A stretch of DNA of 64,000 bases from Aeromonas piscicola (GCF_000820005.1 NZ_CDBL01000053.1:7684-71683); one strand, 5' to 3'; numbered from the stretch's first letter, positions 52,386-61,584 are shown. Program-made: numbers and translations. Notes: a model not told the origin generated them from the letters alone.

Positions 52386-52688
52386 ATGAAAAGCTTAATC
52401 GGTCAAAATGTAATTGAAATTTCGGCACCTCAAGACCGTAGTGAATTTACGATGAAGGTGATCGACGAGAATAGAAAAATAAGTACCATTCGTTTCGCTA
52501 ATGATGACGGCTCTCAACTGAAGGTCGATATCTCGCATGTCTCTATCAGAATTATCTACGATCACGAAGGTAACGTAGCATCGTTGGGAGAGCTAGAAGA
52601 AGTCAATTGTATAGAAAATGGGTTTGAGATAGTCGGTGACTTCGGAATAATTTGGCTGGAGTGTAAGAAATGCACTCCAGCATTTTAA
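52386..52688 (+). CDS. Cassette protein, unknown (100 aa)
   Basis: Protein of 100 residues, predicted mostly beta (TMKVIDENRKISTIRFAND, VDISHVSIRIIYDHEGNV), with Cys in LECKKCTPAF at the end. Soluble, no signal peptide. No family is recognised. AACGAGGAATGATG upstream contains a GAGG some 30 bases before the start, so the exact start is uncertain. A possible attC remnant follows at the stop. Confidence 0.5.
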   Translation: MKSLIGQNVIEISAPQDRSEFTMKVIDENRKISTIRFANDDGSQLKVDISHVSIRIIYDHEGNVASLGELEEVNCIENGFEIVGDFGIIWLECKKCTPAF

Positions 52689-52756
52689 CTTATTGCAAGG
52701 CCATTAATCCTCGGCCACATAGTAACTTGGACCTCGCTGCGCTCGGCCGGTTATGG
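52682..52756 (+). repeat. Degenerate attC-like site
   Basis: ATTTTAAC at the stop codon and CGGCCGGTTATGG at the right could be the outer boxes, but the L boxes pair poorly. It directly precedes the REP-like hairpin, which may have damaged it. Confidence 0.35.
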
Positions 52757-52763
52757 CGGCAAA

Positions 52764-52817
52764 AATTGGGACACCCACCATCTCGATAGCAGACTTGCCT
52801 GACAAGCTGGGTGTCCT
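52764..52817. repeat. REP-like palindrome (GGACACCCA/TGGGTGTCC)
   Basis: GGACACCCA (52769-52777) pairs with TGGGTGTCC (52808-52816), with an inner CTTG/CAAG hairpin. The left part AATTGGGACACCCACCA is the same motif found upstream of the RAYT remnant at 36.6 kb. Confidence 0.7.
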
Positions 52818-52996
52818 CTGTCAGTCATGACACAAATGATTTGGTAGAGTTACTGAATTTAAGTAAAAAAGATCTGCTCTGGGGTAACCTTAAGCGCTCG
52901 ACTTTGTTGGATAAGTTAGTTGAAGTTAATGTACGAACCAAGTTCTTCGAGTCATGGGCAGTAGATTATAAAAGGTGCTTTGAACCCAAGGCATAA
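52817..52996 (+). pseudogene. 3' remnant of a cassette gene cut by a REP-like element
   Basis: An open frame runs from the right arm of the REP-like hairpin to a TAA at 52994-52996: NDLVELLNLSKKDLLWGNLK, then RSTLLDKLVEVN and FFESWAVDYKRCFEPKA. There is no start codon or ribosome site of its own; the only upstream GTG lies inside the palindrome. The stop sits next to a good attC site, as for an intact cassette gene, so the 5' part was probably replaced by the REP element. Confidence 0.5.
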
Positions 52997-53089
52997 CAAA
53001 TTGCTTAATTTCGTTCCGGCCACAAAAAACGTGGCCTCCACTGGACTGCCTGCGCTATGCTGCGGCAGCCAATTAGCAAAGCGTTAAAT
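52991..53089 (+). repeat. attC site (well formed, long)
   Basis: GCATAAC (52991-52997) and GTTAAAT (53083-53089). TTGCTTAATT pairs with AATTAGCAA, and an inner GGCCAC...GTGGCC hairpin is present. Ninety-nine bases. Confidence 0.85.
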
Positions 53090-53103
53090 TACTAAGGACA
53101 GTC

Positions 53104-53499
53104 ATGCGAAAACTTCTAATTTCATTAATAGCCGCCCTTGGTTTCAGTGGATCTCAAGCAGCTGAATTTATACCGAATGTGGAAATTAATAAAAAAACAA
53201 TCCAAGCACTTATTGATGCTGGTTCTGATCCAAACAAGCCGCACCCTCTTGAGCATCATTTTAACTGCTATAGCCCTGATTCACTCAAAGATCTCATAGC
53301 TAAAGGTGAGTCTCTTGGCTACCGTGCTGCCAATATTGGCGATAACGTACATGAAGGTACACATTATTGGTATGGCGACCTAATTAAGGAAGCTGCCTTA
53401 GATATTAAAACCATCAACAATGAAACCTATTTAATGCTGAAGTTGGCAAACAAATTTAGTGCTGACTATGACGGCTGGGGTACTCCAGTTGTTGAGTAA
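53104..53499 (+). CDS. Exported RraB-like cassette protein
   Basis: Protein of 131 residues. The N-terminus MRKLLISLIAALGFSGSQAA is a good signal peptide. The rest resembles RraB/DUF695-like regulator of RNase E proteins: PHPLEHHFNCYSPDSLKDLI, AKGESLGYRAAN and the closing YDGWGTPVVE. Classical RraB is cytosolic and inhibits RNase E, so an exported version is odd and probably does something else. AAGGACAGTC precedes the ATG, following an attC core by 14 bases. ATTTAAC (53499-53505) begins another attC whose right half is not seen. Confidence 0.65.
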   Translation: MRKLLISLIAALGFSGSQAAEFIPNVEINKKTIQALIDAGSDPNKPHPLEHHFNCYSPDSLKDLIAKGESLGYRAANIGDNVHEGTHYWYGDLIKEAALDIKTINNETYLMLKLANKFSADYDGWGTPVVE

Positions 53500-53505
53500 T
53501 TTAAC

Positions 53506-53662
53506 AAGTCAATTAACTTCGCGCCTACCGGAACAAAATTGGGACACTCACCATTCTGAGCGCCAGATAGCGGTCACGAGCTGACACCAGCCTCCTTCGC
53601 CACAGACGGGCACGGTATTGTTGCCCCCTGCAAGCCGCCGAGCCGAGTTTAGCGGGTCAAGA
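53506..53662. other. Right end of the cassette array, no gene
   Basis: After the half attC the sequence CAAAATTGGGACACTCACC shows a partial REP-like motif (53531-53550). No gene or full hairpin is seen before the GC-rich stem-loop region. Confidence 0.45.
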
Positions 53663-53942
53663 GCGCCGTCATGGACGACGGCGCAGCCGCAGGCGGCACA
53701 GGGATGTGCCGTGTGCGGCGATCCGTCCGACCCGATGAAGGAGGCGAGGGAATCCGCGAAGCGGACGGCTTGCCGGGGGAGAAGACCTTTGGTCTTACTT
53801 TTAATAAAAAGCGGGTCTTTCCAAAGTCACTCGCCCCGGCCCGAAGGGCGGGCGAAACCCCGTCGAGGACAAGGCCCTCGCATTCTATGGGGCAAAGCCA
53901 CATCCAGAGCGCCATCGGCGCAATGCACTGCGCCGATGGCGC
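53663..53942. repeat. GC-rich stem-loop cluster, unknown role
   Basis: Three perfect hairpins, each with a six-base loop: GCGCCGTC/GACGGCGC with loop ATGGAC (53663-53684); CGGCAC/GTGCCG with loop AGGGAT (53694-53711); and a 14-bp stem starting GCGCCATCGGCGCA with loop ATGCAC (53909-53942). Open frames in this stretch look like by-products of the palindromes, so no gene is called. Confidence 0.7.
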
Positions 53943-54024
53943 GCCCCTCCCCCACGGGGATTCTCTCCCGCCCGCCACTGACCTATAGTGAGCCCCTACT
54001 CGAACAACCTTTGCGAGCAGCAAT

Positions 54025-54402
54025 ATGTATATCGGCGAATTTGCCCGCCTGGCGGACACTACCCCCAAGGCGATCCGTCTCTATGAACAGATGGGGCTAC
54101 TGCCCGAACCCAGGCGGCGCGGCAAGTATCGCGTCTACCGGGCGGAAGATCTGGAATGGGTCCAGATCATTCGTCAGGCCCAGCAGTTTGGCTGCAAACT
54201 CGGCGAGCTCAGATCCCTGCTGGCCGGCCTGACCGACATGGCGCAGTTTCCCTGGCAGGAGGCCGAACGCCTGATCGCCTGCAAGCTGGCCCAGCTCGCC
54301 GCCGAGACTGCCCGCCTGCAACACCAGCATCAGCAGCTGGAACAGTTCGCCGAGCTGCTGCAACAGCATCCCTGTCGCACGCCTGTCCCCCAGCCAGACT
54401 AA
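54025..54402 (+). CDS. MerR-family regulator
   Basis: Protein of 125 residues. MYIGEFARLADTTPKAIRLYEQMGLL is the MerR winged helix-turn-helix, YRVYRAEDLEWVQIIRQAQQ the second DNA-binding part, and the dimerisation coiled coil follows (LAAETARLQHQHQQLEQFAELL). The C-terminus lacks the cysteines of metal sensors, so a redox or organic signal is more likely. It is co-directional with the oxidoreductase gene 135 bases downstream, whose promoter carries a perfect MerR-type palindrome. Confidence 0.85.
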   Translation: MYIGEFARLADTTPKAIRLYEQMGLLPEPRRRGKYRVYRAEDLEWVQIIRQAQQFGCKLGELRSLLAGLTDMAQFPWQEAERLIACKLAQLAAETARLQHQHQQLEQFAELLQQHPCRTPVPQPD

Positions 54403-54476
54403 ACCCGGGCAAACGCCCTTCAATGGCAGGCCGGTTGTACTGACCAGCGATCTCATGAAAGAGGGCAACTACCCCC

Positions 54477-54510
54477 TTGACTCTGTCCCATGGGACAGAG
54501 GGTCTAATAC
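54477..54510 (+). promoter_or_regulatory. MerR-type promoter with perfect 20-bp palindrome
   Basis: TTGACT (-35, 54477-54482) and TCTAAT (-10, 54503-54508) are 20 bases apart, longer than normal, as in MerR-activated promoters. CTCTGTCCCATGGGACAGAG (54481-54500) is a perfect palindrome lying between them. Confidence 0.8.
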
Positions 54511-54537
54511 GGGCTCACCCCATCAGGAGCCCTGACC

Positions 54538-55140
54538 ATGCCACCCCGTCTGCTTGTCATCAACGGCAATCCCAAACCCGACAGCTTCTGCCATGCCCTG
54601 GCCCGCGAGTATGCCCGCAGCGCCGAGGAGGCAGGCGCAGAGGTCACCCTGCTGCACGTGGGCGAGCTCGCCTTCGAGCCGGACTTGCGCCATGGCTATG
54701 ACCTTATGCCGCCGCTGGAGCCGGATCTGCTAGCGTTGCAGCAGAGCCTGACTGCCGCTCATCATCTGGTGATCGTCTCCCCCCTCTGGTGGGGTGGCAT
54801 GCCGGCCCGTCTCAAGGGCCTGCTGGATCGCACCCTGCTCTCCGGCTTCGCCTTTCAATATGTCAAGGGCAAGGCCCAGCCCCTGCGCCTGCTCGCAGGC
54901 AAAACGGCGCGCCTGCTGCTCACCATGGACAGCCCTGTCTGGTACTACCGCTGGTGGCTGGGAGATCCCGCCTCGCGCATCCTCGACAAGCAGGTACTGG
55001 GGCTGTGCGGCATCAGGCTCACCCACCGCCAATACCTGGGCCCCATGCACACGGCCAGCGATCAGGACAGGGCCCGCTGGCTGACAGAGACCTGTGCGGC
55101 GGCCCGCGCCGATGTGCACCGGCTAAGTCGCCGCCCATGA
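54538..55140 (+). CDS. NAD(P)H:quinone oxidoreductase-like flavodoxin-fold protein
   Basis: Protein of 200 residues of the NQO/KefF/MdaB-type family. LLVINGNPKPDSFCHALAREY is the FMN/FAD phosphate loop, and SPLWWGGMPARLKGLLDRTL and DSPVWYYRW are typical of NAD(P)H dehydrogenase (quinone) proteins. It likely reduces quinones or similar compounds with two electrons in the cytosol. The MerR operator in its promoter suggests induction by a toxic quinone or electrophile (inference). Confidence 0.85.
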   Translation: MPPRLLVINGNPKPDSFCHALAREYARSAEEAGAEVTLLHVGELAFEPDLRHGYDLMPPLEPDLLALQQSLTAAHHLVIVSPLWWGGMPARLKGLLDRTLLSGFAFQYVKGKAQPLRLLAGKTARLLLTMDSPVWYYRWWLGDPASRILDKQVLGLCGIRLTHRQYLGPMHTASDQDRARWLTETCAAARADVHRLSRRP

Positions 55141-55166
55141 AAAAGCCCCGCATCGCGGGGCTTTTT
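55140..55166 (+). terminator. Bidirectional terminator
   Basis: AAAAAGCCCCGC, three bases, GCGGGGCTTTTT, beginning at the last base of the oxidoreductase stop codon. Confidence 0.93.
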
Positions 55167-55185
55167 GTTATCCAGGGTGATCGAC

Positions 55186-56703
55186 TCAGTTGACGGCGAC
55201 TGGCTGACCCAGCGCATCGGGCGGGGTCTGGAACTCCCGCTCGGCTTCGTCGAAGCGATCCAGCATGGCCTTGGAGGGAGCCTTGTCCAGCAGGCTGAAC
55301 ACCAGGATCGCCAGGCCAGAGAAGAGGAAGCCCGGGATGATTTCATACAGCCCCAGCCAACCAAACTGCTTCCAGACGATGACGGTCAGGGCACCGACCA
55401 GCATGCCCGCCAGGGCGCCGTTGCGAGTCATGCGCGACCAGAGCACTGAGAGCAGCACCACGGGGCCGAAGGCGGCACCAAAGCCGGCCCAGGCGTAGCT
55501 CACCAGCCCCAGCACCCGGTTCTCCGGGTTCATGGCAACACCGATGGCAACCACGGCGATGGCCAGCACCATCAGCCGACCGACCCACACCAGCTCTTGC
55601 TGGGAGGCGTTCTTGCGCAGGAACGGCTTGTAGAGATCTTCCGTGATGGCGCTGGAGCAGACCAGCAGCTGGCAGCTCAGGGTGCTCATCACAGCCGCCA
55701 GTATGGCGGAGAGCAGCACGCCGGCAATCCAGGGGTTGAACAGTATCTTGGAGAGCTCGATGAAGACCCGCTCCGGGTTGCCGGTGACGCCGGCGGCCTG
55801 CTCGGTGAAGGTGGAGAAGTAGGCCAGGCCGAAGAAGCCGATGGCCACGGCGCCACCCAGGCAGAGCACCATCCAGGTCATGCTGATGCGGCGGGCATTG
55901 GCCATGGAGTGGTGGGAATCCGCCGCCATGAATCGCGCCAGTATGTGGGGCTGGCCGAAGTAGCCCAGGCCCCAGGCCATCAGGGAGATGATGGCGATGA
56001 AGTCCAGGTTCTTGAACATGTCGAGATTGCTGGCGTTCTGCGCCGCCACCTGCACCATGGCGGTGTCTATGCCGCCGACCGCTATGATGACGAACACCGG
56101 GGTGAGGATCAGGGCGAAGATCATCAGGGTGGCCTGCACCGTGTCGGTCCAGCTTACCGCGAGGAAGCCGCCGAAGAAGGTGTAGGTGATGGTGGCCGCG
56201 GCACCGACCCAGAGGGCGGTGTCATAGCTCATGCCGAATGTGCTCTCGAACAGGCGGGCACCGGCCACCACGCCGGAGGCGCAGTAGATGGTGAAGAACA
56301 GCAGGATCACCAGGGCGGAGAGGATGCGCAGCACCCGGCTCTTGTCCTCGAAGCGATAGGTGAAATAGTCCGGCAGGGTCAGGGCGTTGCGGTTCTTCTC
56401 GGTATGAACCCGCAGCCGACCGGCGACCCAGCGCCAGTTGAGATAGGCCCCCAGGGTGAGGCCGATGGCGATCCAGCTCTCCGAGATGCCGCCGATGAAG
56501 ACGGCGCCCGGCAGGCCCATCAAGAGCCAGCCGCTCATGTCGGAGGCCCCGGCGGAGAGGGCGGTGACCCAGCTCCCCATGCGGCGGCCGCCGAGTATGT
56601 AGTCATCAAAGTTGCGGGTGGCGCGATAGGCGATAAAGCCGATCAGCACCATCCCGAGGATATACACCAGAAAGGTGATAAGCATGGGTGTACTGGCTGT
56701 CAT
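55186..56703 (-). CDS. putP: Sodium/proline symporter
   Basis: Sodium:solute symporter of 505 residues with about 13 membrane helices. LGGRRMGSWVTALSAGASDMSGWLLMGLPG and the GYFGQPHILARFMA segment match PutP strongly. Imports proline with sodium for use as carbon, nitrogen or osmolyte. putA is not in the window. The 165-base upstream region is AT-rich and could hold its promoter. Slightly longer than or equal to the E. coli protein (502). Confidence 0.94.
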   Translation of the reverse strand: MTASTPMLITFLVYILGMVLIGFIAYRATRNFDDYILGGRRMGSWVTALSAGASDMSGWLLMGLPGAVFIGGISESWIAIGLTLGAYLNWRWVAGRLRVHTEKNRNALTLPDYFTYRFEDKSRVLRILSALVILLFFTIYCASGVVAGARLFESTFGMSYDTALWVGAAATITYTFFGGFLAVSWTDTVQATLMIFALILTPVFVIIAVGGIDTAMVQVAAQNASNLDMFKNLDFIAIISLMAWGLGYFGQPHILARFMAADSHHSMANARRISMTWMVLCLGGAVAIGFFGLAYFSTFTEQAAGVTGNPERVFIELSKILFNPWIAGVLLSAILAAVMSTLSCQLLVCSSAITEDLYKPFLRKNASQQELVWVGRLMVLAIAVVAIGVAMNPENRVLGLVSYAWAGFGAAFGPVVLLSVLWSRMTRNGALAGMLVGALTVIVWKQFGWLGLYEIIPGFLFSGLAILVFSLLDKAPSKAMLDRFDEAEREFQTPPDALGQPVAVN

Positions 56704-56942
56704 TCAAAACTCCGTTATGTGACGTGTGTACCCGTTCTGACGACGGGCTCTTCCTTAAAAAATCCGCCCTAGCTTAATCAGCAGATCCCATGACCTCAAC
56801 CACTTTTAACAAATAAAAAACACAATATAAACGTTTCATCTTTAACTAACGAACCACTCAAGGAGCAATCAGCCGGATTTTATCCTGACGCAGCAACCGC
56901 TTATCGGGTCGCCCTCCCCCCTGACCCAGCCCGGCATGGCGG

Positions 56943-56972
56943 TAAAAAAAAGCCCCGGCCAGTGGCCGGGGC
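56943..56972 (-). terminator. Terminator after the L,D-transpeptidase gene
   Basis: On the minus strand AGCCCCGGCC, three bases, GGCCGGGGCT, T7. Confidence 0.92.
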
Positions 56973-56993
56973 TAGAGACGATTGGCGCCAGGA

Positions 56994-57920
56994 TCAGCGA
57001 TTGATCGCGATCGGCATGCCGCTGCGCTGTTCCAGCGCCTGCTTGACCAGCTGGGAATCGCTGTCGGCATGGGCGATGAAACGGGTCACTGCCGGGGTCA
57101 TCGGCAGCGGAGCCGGCAGGCTGGAGTTGAACTCCTCCTGGCTGCGGGAGAGCGGCTGATGCACTTCCAGATAACGGCGACCATCCGACTCGACCGAGGC
57201 CTTGATCGGCTGGTTCACGAACTGCACGCGGGTGCCGACCGGTATCTTCTTGAACAGGTATTCGATGTCTTCGTTGCGCAGACGCACGCAACCGTGGCTC
57301 ACCCGCAGACCTATGCCGAACTGGGCATTGGTGCCGTGGATGGCGTACATCTTGCCGATGTAGAGCGCAAACAGCCCCATGGGGTTGTCCGGGCCGGCGG
57401 GCCAGACTGCCGGCAGGCTCTCACCACGGGCGGCATACTCGGCATGCATCTTGGCGGTCGGGGTCCAGGTCGGGCCCGCCTTCTTGCGCTGCACGCTGGT
57501 CACCCAGTTTTCCGGGGTGTCGGTGCCGAGCTGGCCGATGCCGATGGGCAGCACTTCCACCACCTTCTTGCCTTTCGGGTAGTAGTAGAGGCGCATCTCG
57601 GCCACGTTCAGCACGATCCCCTCGCGCGGGGCATCCGGCAGGATCAGCTGATGCGGCACGATGAGCTTCTCGCCGGTCTGCAGCAGCAGAGGATCTGCCT
57701 TGGGGTTGGCCTCGAGCATGTTGGTCAGACCCAGCTGGAATTTGGCGGCAACGGCTTCCAGCGGCTGGCCATTTTCCTCTGCCGGCACCACGTATTCCAG
57801 ATTTTCACCCACCAGACGGCTGTTGGCAGCAGGCAGGGCATATTCAACAGCAAGCACTGGCGCGGCGGCCAAGATGAGGCTGCAGCACAGAGCGGCCGCA
57901 GTATTGTGAAGGAGCTTCAT
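56994..57920 (-). CDS. L,D-transpeptidase (ErfK/YbiS/YcfS type)
   Basis: Exported protein of 308 residues. A signal peptide ends at APVLAVE; a LysM-like part follows ([20 protein letters not shown]), then the YkuD catalytic domain with [25 protein letters not shown], in which SHGC holds the nucleophile Cys and HGT the histidine. In E. coli such enzymes attach Braun's lipoprotein to peptidoglycan or make 3-3 cross-links. AGGAAAG lies before the ATG at 57920. It stands alone with a terminator behind. Confidence 0.9.
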   Translation of the reverse strand: MKLLHNTAAALCCSLILAAAPVLAVEYALPAANSRLVGENLEYVVPAEENGQPLEAVAAKFQLGLTNMLEANPKADPLLLQTGEKLIVPHQLILPDAPREGIVLNVAEMRLYYYPKGKKVVEVLPIGIGQLGTDTPENWVTSVQRKKAGPTWTPTAKMHAEYAARGESLPAVWPAGPDNPMGLFALYIGKMYAIHGTNAQFGIGLRVSHGCVRLRNEDIEYLFKKIPVGTRVQFVNQPIKASVESDGRRYLEVHQPLSRSQEEFNSSLPAPLPMTPAVTRFIAHADSDSQLVKQALEQRSGMPIAINR

Positions 57921-58091
57921 AACTTTCCTGTAATGGATGACGTGGTTCAAGACTCTGGGCTGACCCGGGATCGGCTGGGCGGTCCGGGGGCGGAGAGAAG
58001 GCCGCCATTTTTCTCCTCTCTTGGCCAAAATTCAACAAGCAAATGGGGCGGCGACGCAGGATTTTATGCCCCTGCGCGCCGCCGGGACATT

Positions 58092-59348
58092 CTAGCCGTT
58101 GCTGGCGGATCCCCGTTGCCAGGTACGCATATCGTAACCTGTGGGAGATTGGTGCAACCGCAGATGAAATTGCTCAATGATGGCAAAGATATGGTCGAAA
58201 ATATCGGCCTGGATCCCTTCGTAATCGGCCCAGGCGGTCGTCGCGGTGAAGCAGTAAATCTCCAGCGGCAAACCGTCCTTGGTCGGCGCCAGCTGGCGTA
58301 CCATCAGCGTCATGTCCTTGCGAATGCCGGGATGGGCCCGCAGGTAGGCGTCCAGATAGGCGCGCAGGGTACCCAGATTGGTGAGGTGACGACCGTTGAT
58401 GGGACAGCTCAAGGCATCGCTGAGCTGCTGGTTGTAGACGCTCAGCTCCTGCTCCTTGCGGCTCAGATAGGGTGCCAGCAGCTGGGCCTGCTTGAGCTGC
58501 AACTGCTCATCGGCAGTCAGAAAGCGCACGCTGGTCATATCGATGCTGACGCTGCGCTTGATGCGGCGGCCGCCGGATTCCGTCATCCCCTGCCAGTTCT
58601 TGAAGGAGTCGGAGATGAGGGCATAGGTGGGTATGGTGGTGATGGTCTTGTCCCAGTTCGACACCTTGACGGTAGTGAGACCTATGTCGGTCACCTCGCC
58701 GTCGGCGCCGTACTTGTCCATCTGCAGCCAGTCGCCGACGCTCAGCATGCGGTTGGCGGAGAGCTGGATCCCCGCCACCAGGCCGAGGATGGGATCCTTG
58801 AACACCAACATCAGCACGGCTGTCATGGCACCCAGGCCGCTGAACAGGAACAGCGGTGACTTGCCGAGCAGCAGGGCGATCATCAGGATGCCGACCAGTA
58901 TGCTGCCTACCAGTTTGACCCCCTGGAAGATGCCGCGCAGCGGCAGATCCCGCCCGAGCCGGGTGTAGCGGCTCACCGACAGCATGCAGTCGAGCAGGGC
59001 GAACAGCGCCAGCAGCAGGAACAGCAGGATCCAGAACTGGGCCAGCATCTCGATCCACTGCAGGCTCTCGGATTTGCGCGGCAGCCAGATCTCGGCCTGA
59101 CCGAGCAGCACGGCCCCCTGCAACACCAGGGCGAGCCGGTAGAACAAGCGCTGTTGCAGCTGAGGCGGCAGCCACACCTGCTTGGTCTTGCCGAGGATGC
59201 CAACCAGCCGCACCAGCAGCACCCGGTGCAACAGCATGTGCAACACCAGCGAGGTAAGGACGATAAAGCCCAGGGCGATCACCAGTGCCATCAGGCCGCT
59301 GACTTCGATCCCCATGCCGGTCAGCCAGTGAAAAAACATCTCCTTCAT
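58092..59348 (-). CDS. ybdG: Mechanosensitive channel, YbdG/MscM type
   Basis: MscS-superfamily channel of 418 residues, close in size to E. coli YbdG (415). Five N-terminal hydrophobic segments lead to the pore region and MscS beta domain (VFKDPILGLVAGIQLSANRML, VGDWLQMDKYGADGEVTDIG, TVKVSNWDKTITTIPT). YbdG has miniconductance activity in osmotic shock. GGAGG before the ATG at 59348 decides the start; an ATG at 59360 overlaps that site. It follows ackA on the same strand beyond a terminator. Confidence 0.88.
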   Translation of the reverse strand: MKEMFFHWLTGMGIEVSGLMALVIALGFIVLTSLVLHMLLHRVLLVRLVGILGKTKQVWLPPQLQQRLFYRLALVLQGAVLLGQAEIWLPRKSESLQWIEMLAQFWILLFLLLALFALLDCMLSVSRYTRLGRDLPLRGIFQGVKLVGSILVGILMIALLLGKSPLFLFSGLGAMTAVLMLVFKDPILGLVAGIQLSANRMLSVGDWLQMDKYGADGEVTDIGLTTVKVSNWDKTITTIPTYALISDSFKNWQGMTESGGRRIKRSVSIDMTSVRFLTADEQLQLKQAQLLAPYLSRKEQELSVYNQQLSDALSCPINGRHLTNLGTLRAYLDAYLRAHPGIRKDMTLMVRQLAPTKDGLPLEIYCFTATTAWADYEGIQADIFDHIFAIIEQFHLRLHQSPTGYDMRTWQRGSASNG

Positions 59349-59438
59349 CCCTACCTCCAATGCGTGAAACAGTTGTCAGGGTACGTATCTGCCACCCCAT
59401 GTCAAATGACAAGCCGCTCAACCAGGAGCCGGAAACGA

Positions 59439-59464
59439 CAACGCCCGGCACAGGCCGGGCGTTG
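59439..59464 (-). terminator. Terminator after ackA
   Basis: CAACGCCCGGC, four bases, GCCGGGCGTTG, on the minus strand, 18 bases after the ackA stop. Confidence 0.8.
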
Positions 59465-59482
59465 ATTCAGCGCGAGGTGGCG

Positions 59483-60682
59483 TTAGCCAACCAGGCTCAG
59501 GGCATCGCGGGCGATGACCAGCTCTTCGTTGGTGGGCATCACCAGCGCCAGGCGGCTGCCTTCGGCGGTGATGGGACCCTCGCCACCGAGCACGGCAGCA
59601 TTGTTCGCCTCTTTATCTACCTTGAAGCCGAACAGAGCCAGACGATCCAGCACCATCTCGCGCACCATGGCGGAGTTTTCACCGATACCGCCGGTGAACA
59701 CCAGGGCGTCCAGACGACCCTCCATGGCGGCGGCATAGGCACCGACATACTTGGCCACCCGGTAGGTGAACACATCGAGCGCACGCTTGGCGCCAGCATC
59801 GGTCGCATAGTTGGTGGTGACATAGCGGCAGTCACTGCTCACCTCGGTCAGGCCCAGCAGACCGGACTCACGGGTGAGGGTATGGTTGATCTCGTCCACG
59901 CTGTAACCAAGCTGGTCGTGCATGAAGAAGACCACCGCGGGATCTATGTCGCCGCAACGGGTGCCCATCGCCAGCCCTTCCAGCGGAGTCAGCCCCATGG
60001 AGGTATCGACGGACTCACCGTTCTTGATGGCGCAGACGGAAGCCCCGTTGCCCAGGTGGCAGTTGATGATGTTGAGCTCGGCCAGCGGCTTGCCCAGCGC
60101 CTTGGCGGCTTCTTCCGCGATGAAGCGGTGGGAGGTGCCGTGGGCGCCGTAACGACGGATGCCGTTCTCTTTATAGAGCTTGTAGGGCAGCGCGTAGAGA
60201 TAGGCTTCCTGCGGCAGGGTCTGGTGAAAGGCGGTGTCGAACACGGCCACGTTCTTCTCGACCAGAGCCGGGAAGACCTTGAGCGCGGCACGGATGCCGA
60301 TGAGGTGCGCCGGGTTGTGCAGGGGAGCGAACGGAATGGCGGCTTCGATGCCGGCGATCACGCCATCATCGATGCGAACGGAACGGGAGAACTGCTCGCC
60401 ACCGTGCACGATGCGATGGCCGATGGCCACCAGCTGCTCGGCCAGAGAGGGATCCTGAGGCAGGATGTGACCCACGATATGGTCGAGGGCAGCCTGGTGA
60501 GCGGCACCCGCTCCCAGCATGGCTTCGCCCTTGACCCCGTGGAGTTTCCATTTGATACGTGCATCATCCAGATTGAAGCATTCGGCCAGGCCGGACAGCA
60601 TGTCCTCACCTGTTTCGGCGTCCATTACGGCAAATTTCAGGGAAGAGCTACCGCAGTTAAGGATCAATACCAACTTGCTCAT
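59483..60682 (-). CDS. ackA: Acetate kinase
   Basis: Enzyme of 399 residues that interconverts acetate and acetyl phosphate with [49 protein letters not shown] and [10 protein letters not shown] are the conserved ASKHA-fold motifs. pta, which follows ackA in E. coli and vibrios, is not adjacent here: ackA is closed by a terminator and a channel gene comes next. Cytosolic. Confidence 0.96.
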   Translation of the reverse strand: MSKLVLILNCGSSSLKFAVMDAETGEDMLSGLAECFNLDDARIKWKLHGVKGEAMLGAGAAHQAALDHIVGHILPQDPSLAEQLVAIGHRIVHGGEQFSRSVRIDDGVIAGIEAAIPFAPLHNPAHLIGIRAALKVFPALVEKNVAVFDTAFHQTLPQEAYLYALPYKLYKENGIRRYGAHGTSHRFIAEEAAKALGKPLAELNIINCHLGNGASVCAIKNGESVDTSMGLTPLEGLAMGTRCGDIDPAVVFFMHDQLGYSVDEINHTLTRESGLLGLTEVSSDCRYVTTNYATDAGAKRALDVFTYRVAKYVGAYAAAMEGRLDALVFTGGIGENSAMVREMVLDRLALFGFKVDKEANNAAVLGGEGPITAEGSRLALVMPTNEELVIARDALSLVG

Positions 60683-60857
60683 GTTCTACATCTTCCTGTG
60701 CTTCGGCTTTATGCCGACAGTGTCGTGTCATCCAGAAGTGGATGGGATTCCCCTGCCGGGGGCTTATGGTCGCAGGAAAGTGCGCCCAATTTTTCAATAC
60801 GTTAAGTGCAAATGCGGATGATTCCGTGCACTCATCTCAGCCAGGCTGCACCGGCGG

Positions 60858-61401
<544 letters not shown>

Positions 61402-61560
61402 GTGTCACACCGTCTGCAATCCGTGCAGACAGGAGTAGAGCATGTGCTCGTGCCGAGCGTGATGAGGCCACTGTTGCACACTCATCCGCAGCTTGCCAAG
61501 AGGCGCAAGCGTATTCGCCCAGTGATCGTACCAGCTGAAACAATATTATTCACTACTCCA
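61402..61560 (-). ncRNA. Candidate small RNA or short ORF, unknown
   Basis: The stretch lies between the terminator of the acyltransferase gene and the hairpin at 61377-61401, both in the minus direction. It contains an inner hairpin GTCTGCA/TGCAGAC (61411-61429). A 63-codon frame (61543-61352) runs through the terminator and is unlikely to be a protein. On the minus strand TAATAT within GAATAATATTG could be a -10. Evidence is indirect only. Confidence 0.25.
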
Positions 61561-61584
61561 TCACCGCCGACTTTGACCAGACGC

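Noticed and set aside
34500-53520. Search for an integron integrase or phage integrase
   Set aside because: No frame with tyrosine- or serine-recombinase features was found in or near either island.
53618-54232. Open frames in the hairpin-rich spacer before the MerR gene
   Set aside because: They read through perfect palindromes and into merR in another frame; low-complexity products.
55597-56772. 391-codon plus-strand frame opposite putP
   Set aside because: Gly/His/Glu-rich shadow of a membrane protein gene; no homology or start signal.
56869-57291. 140-codon minus-strand frame near the L,D-transpeptidase end
   Set aside because: Overlaps the terminator and the true gene in another frame; no family signal.
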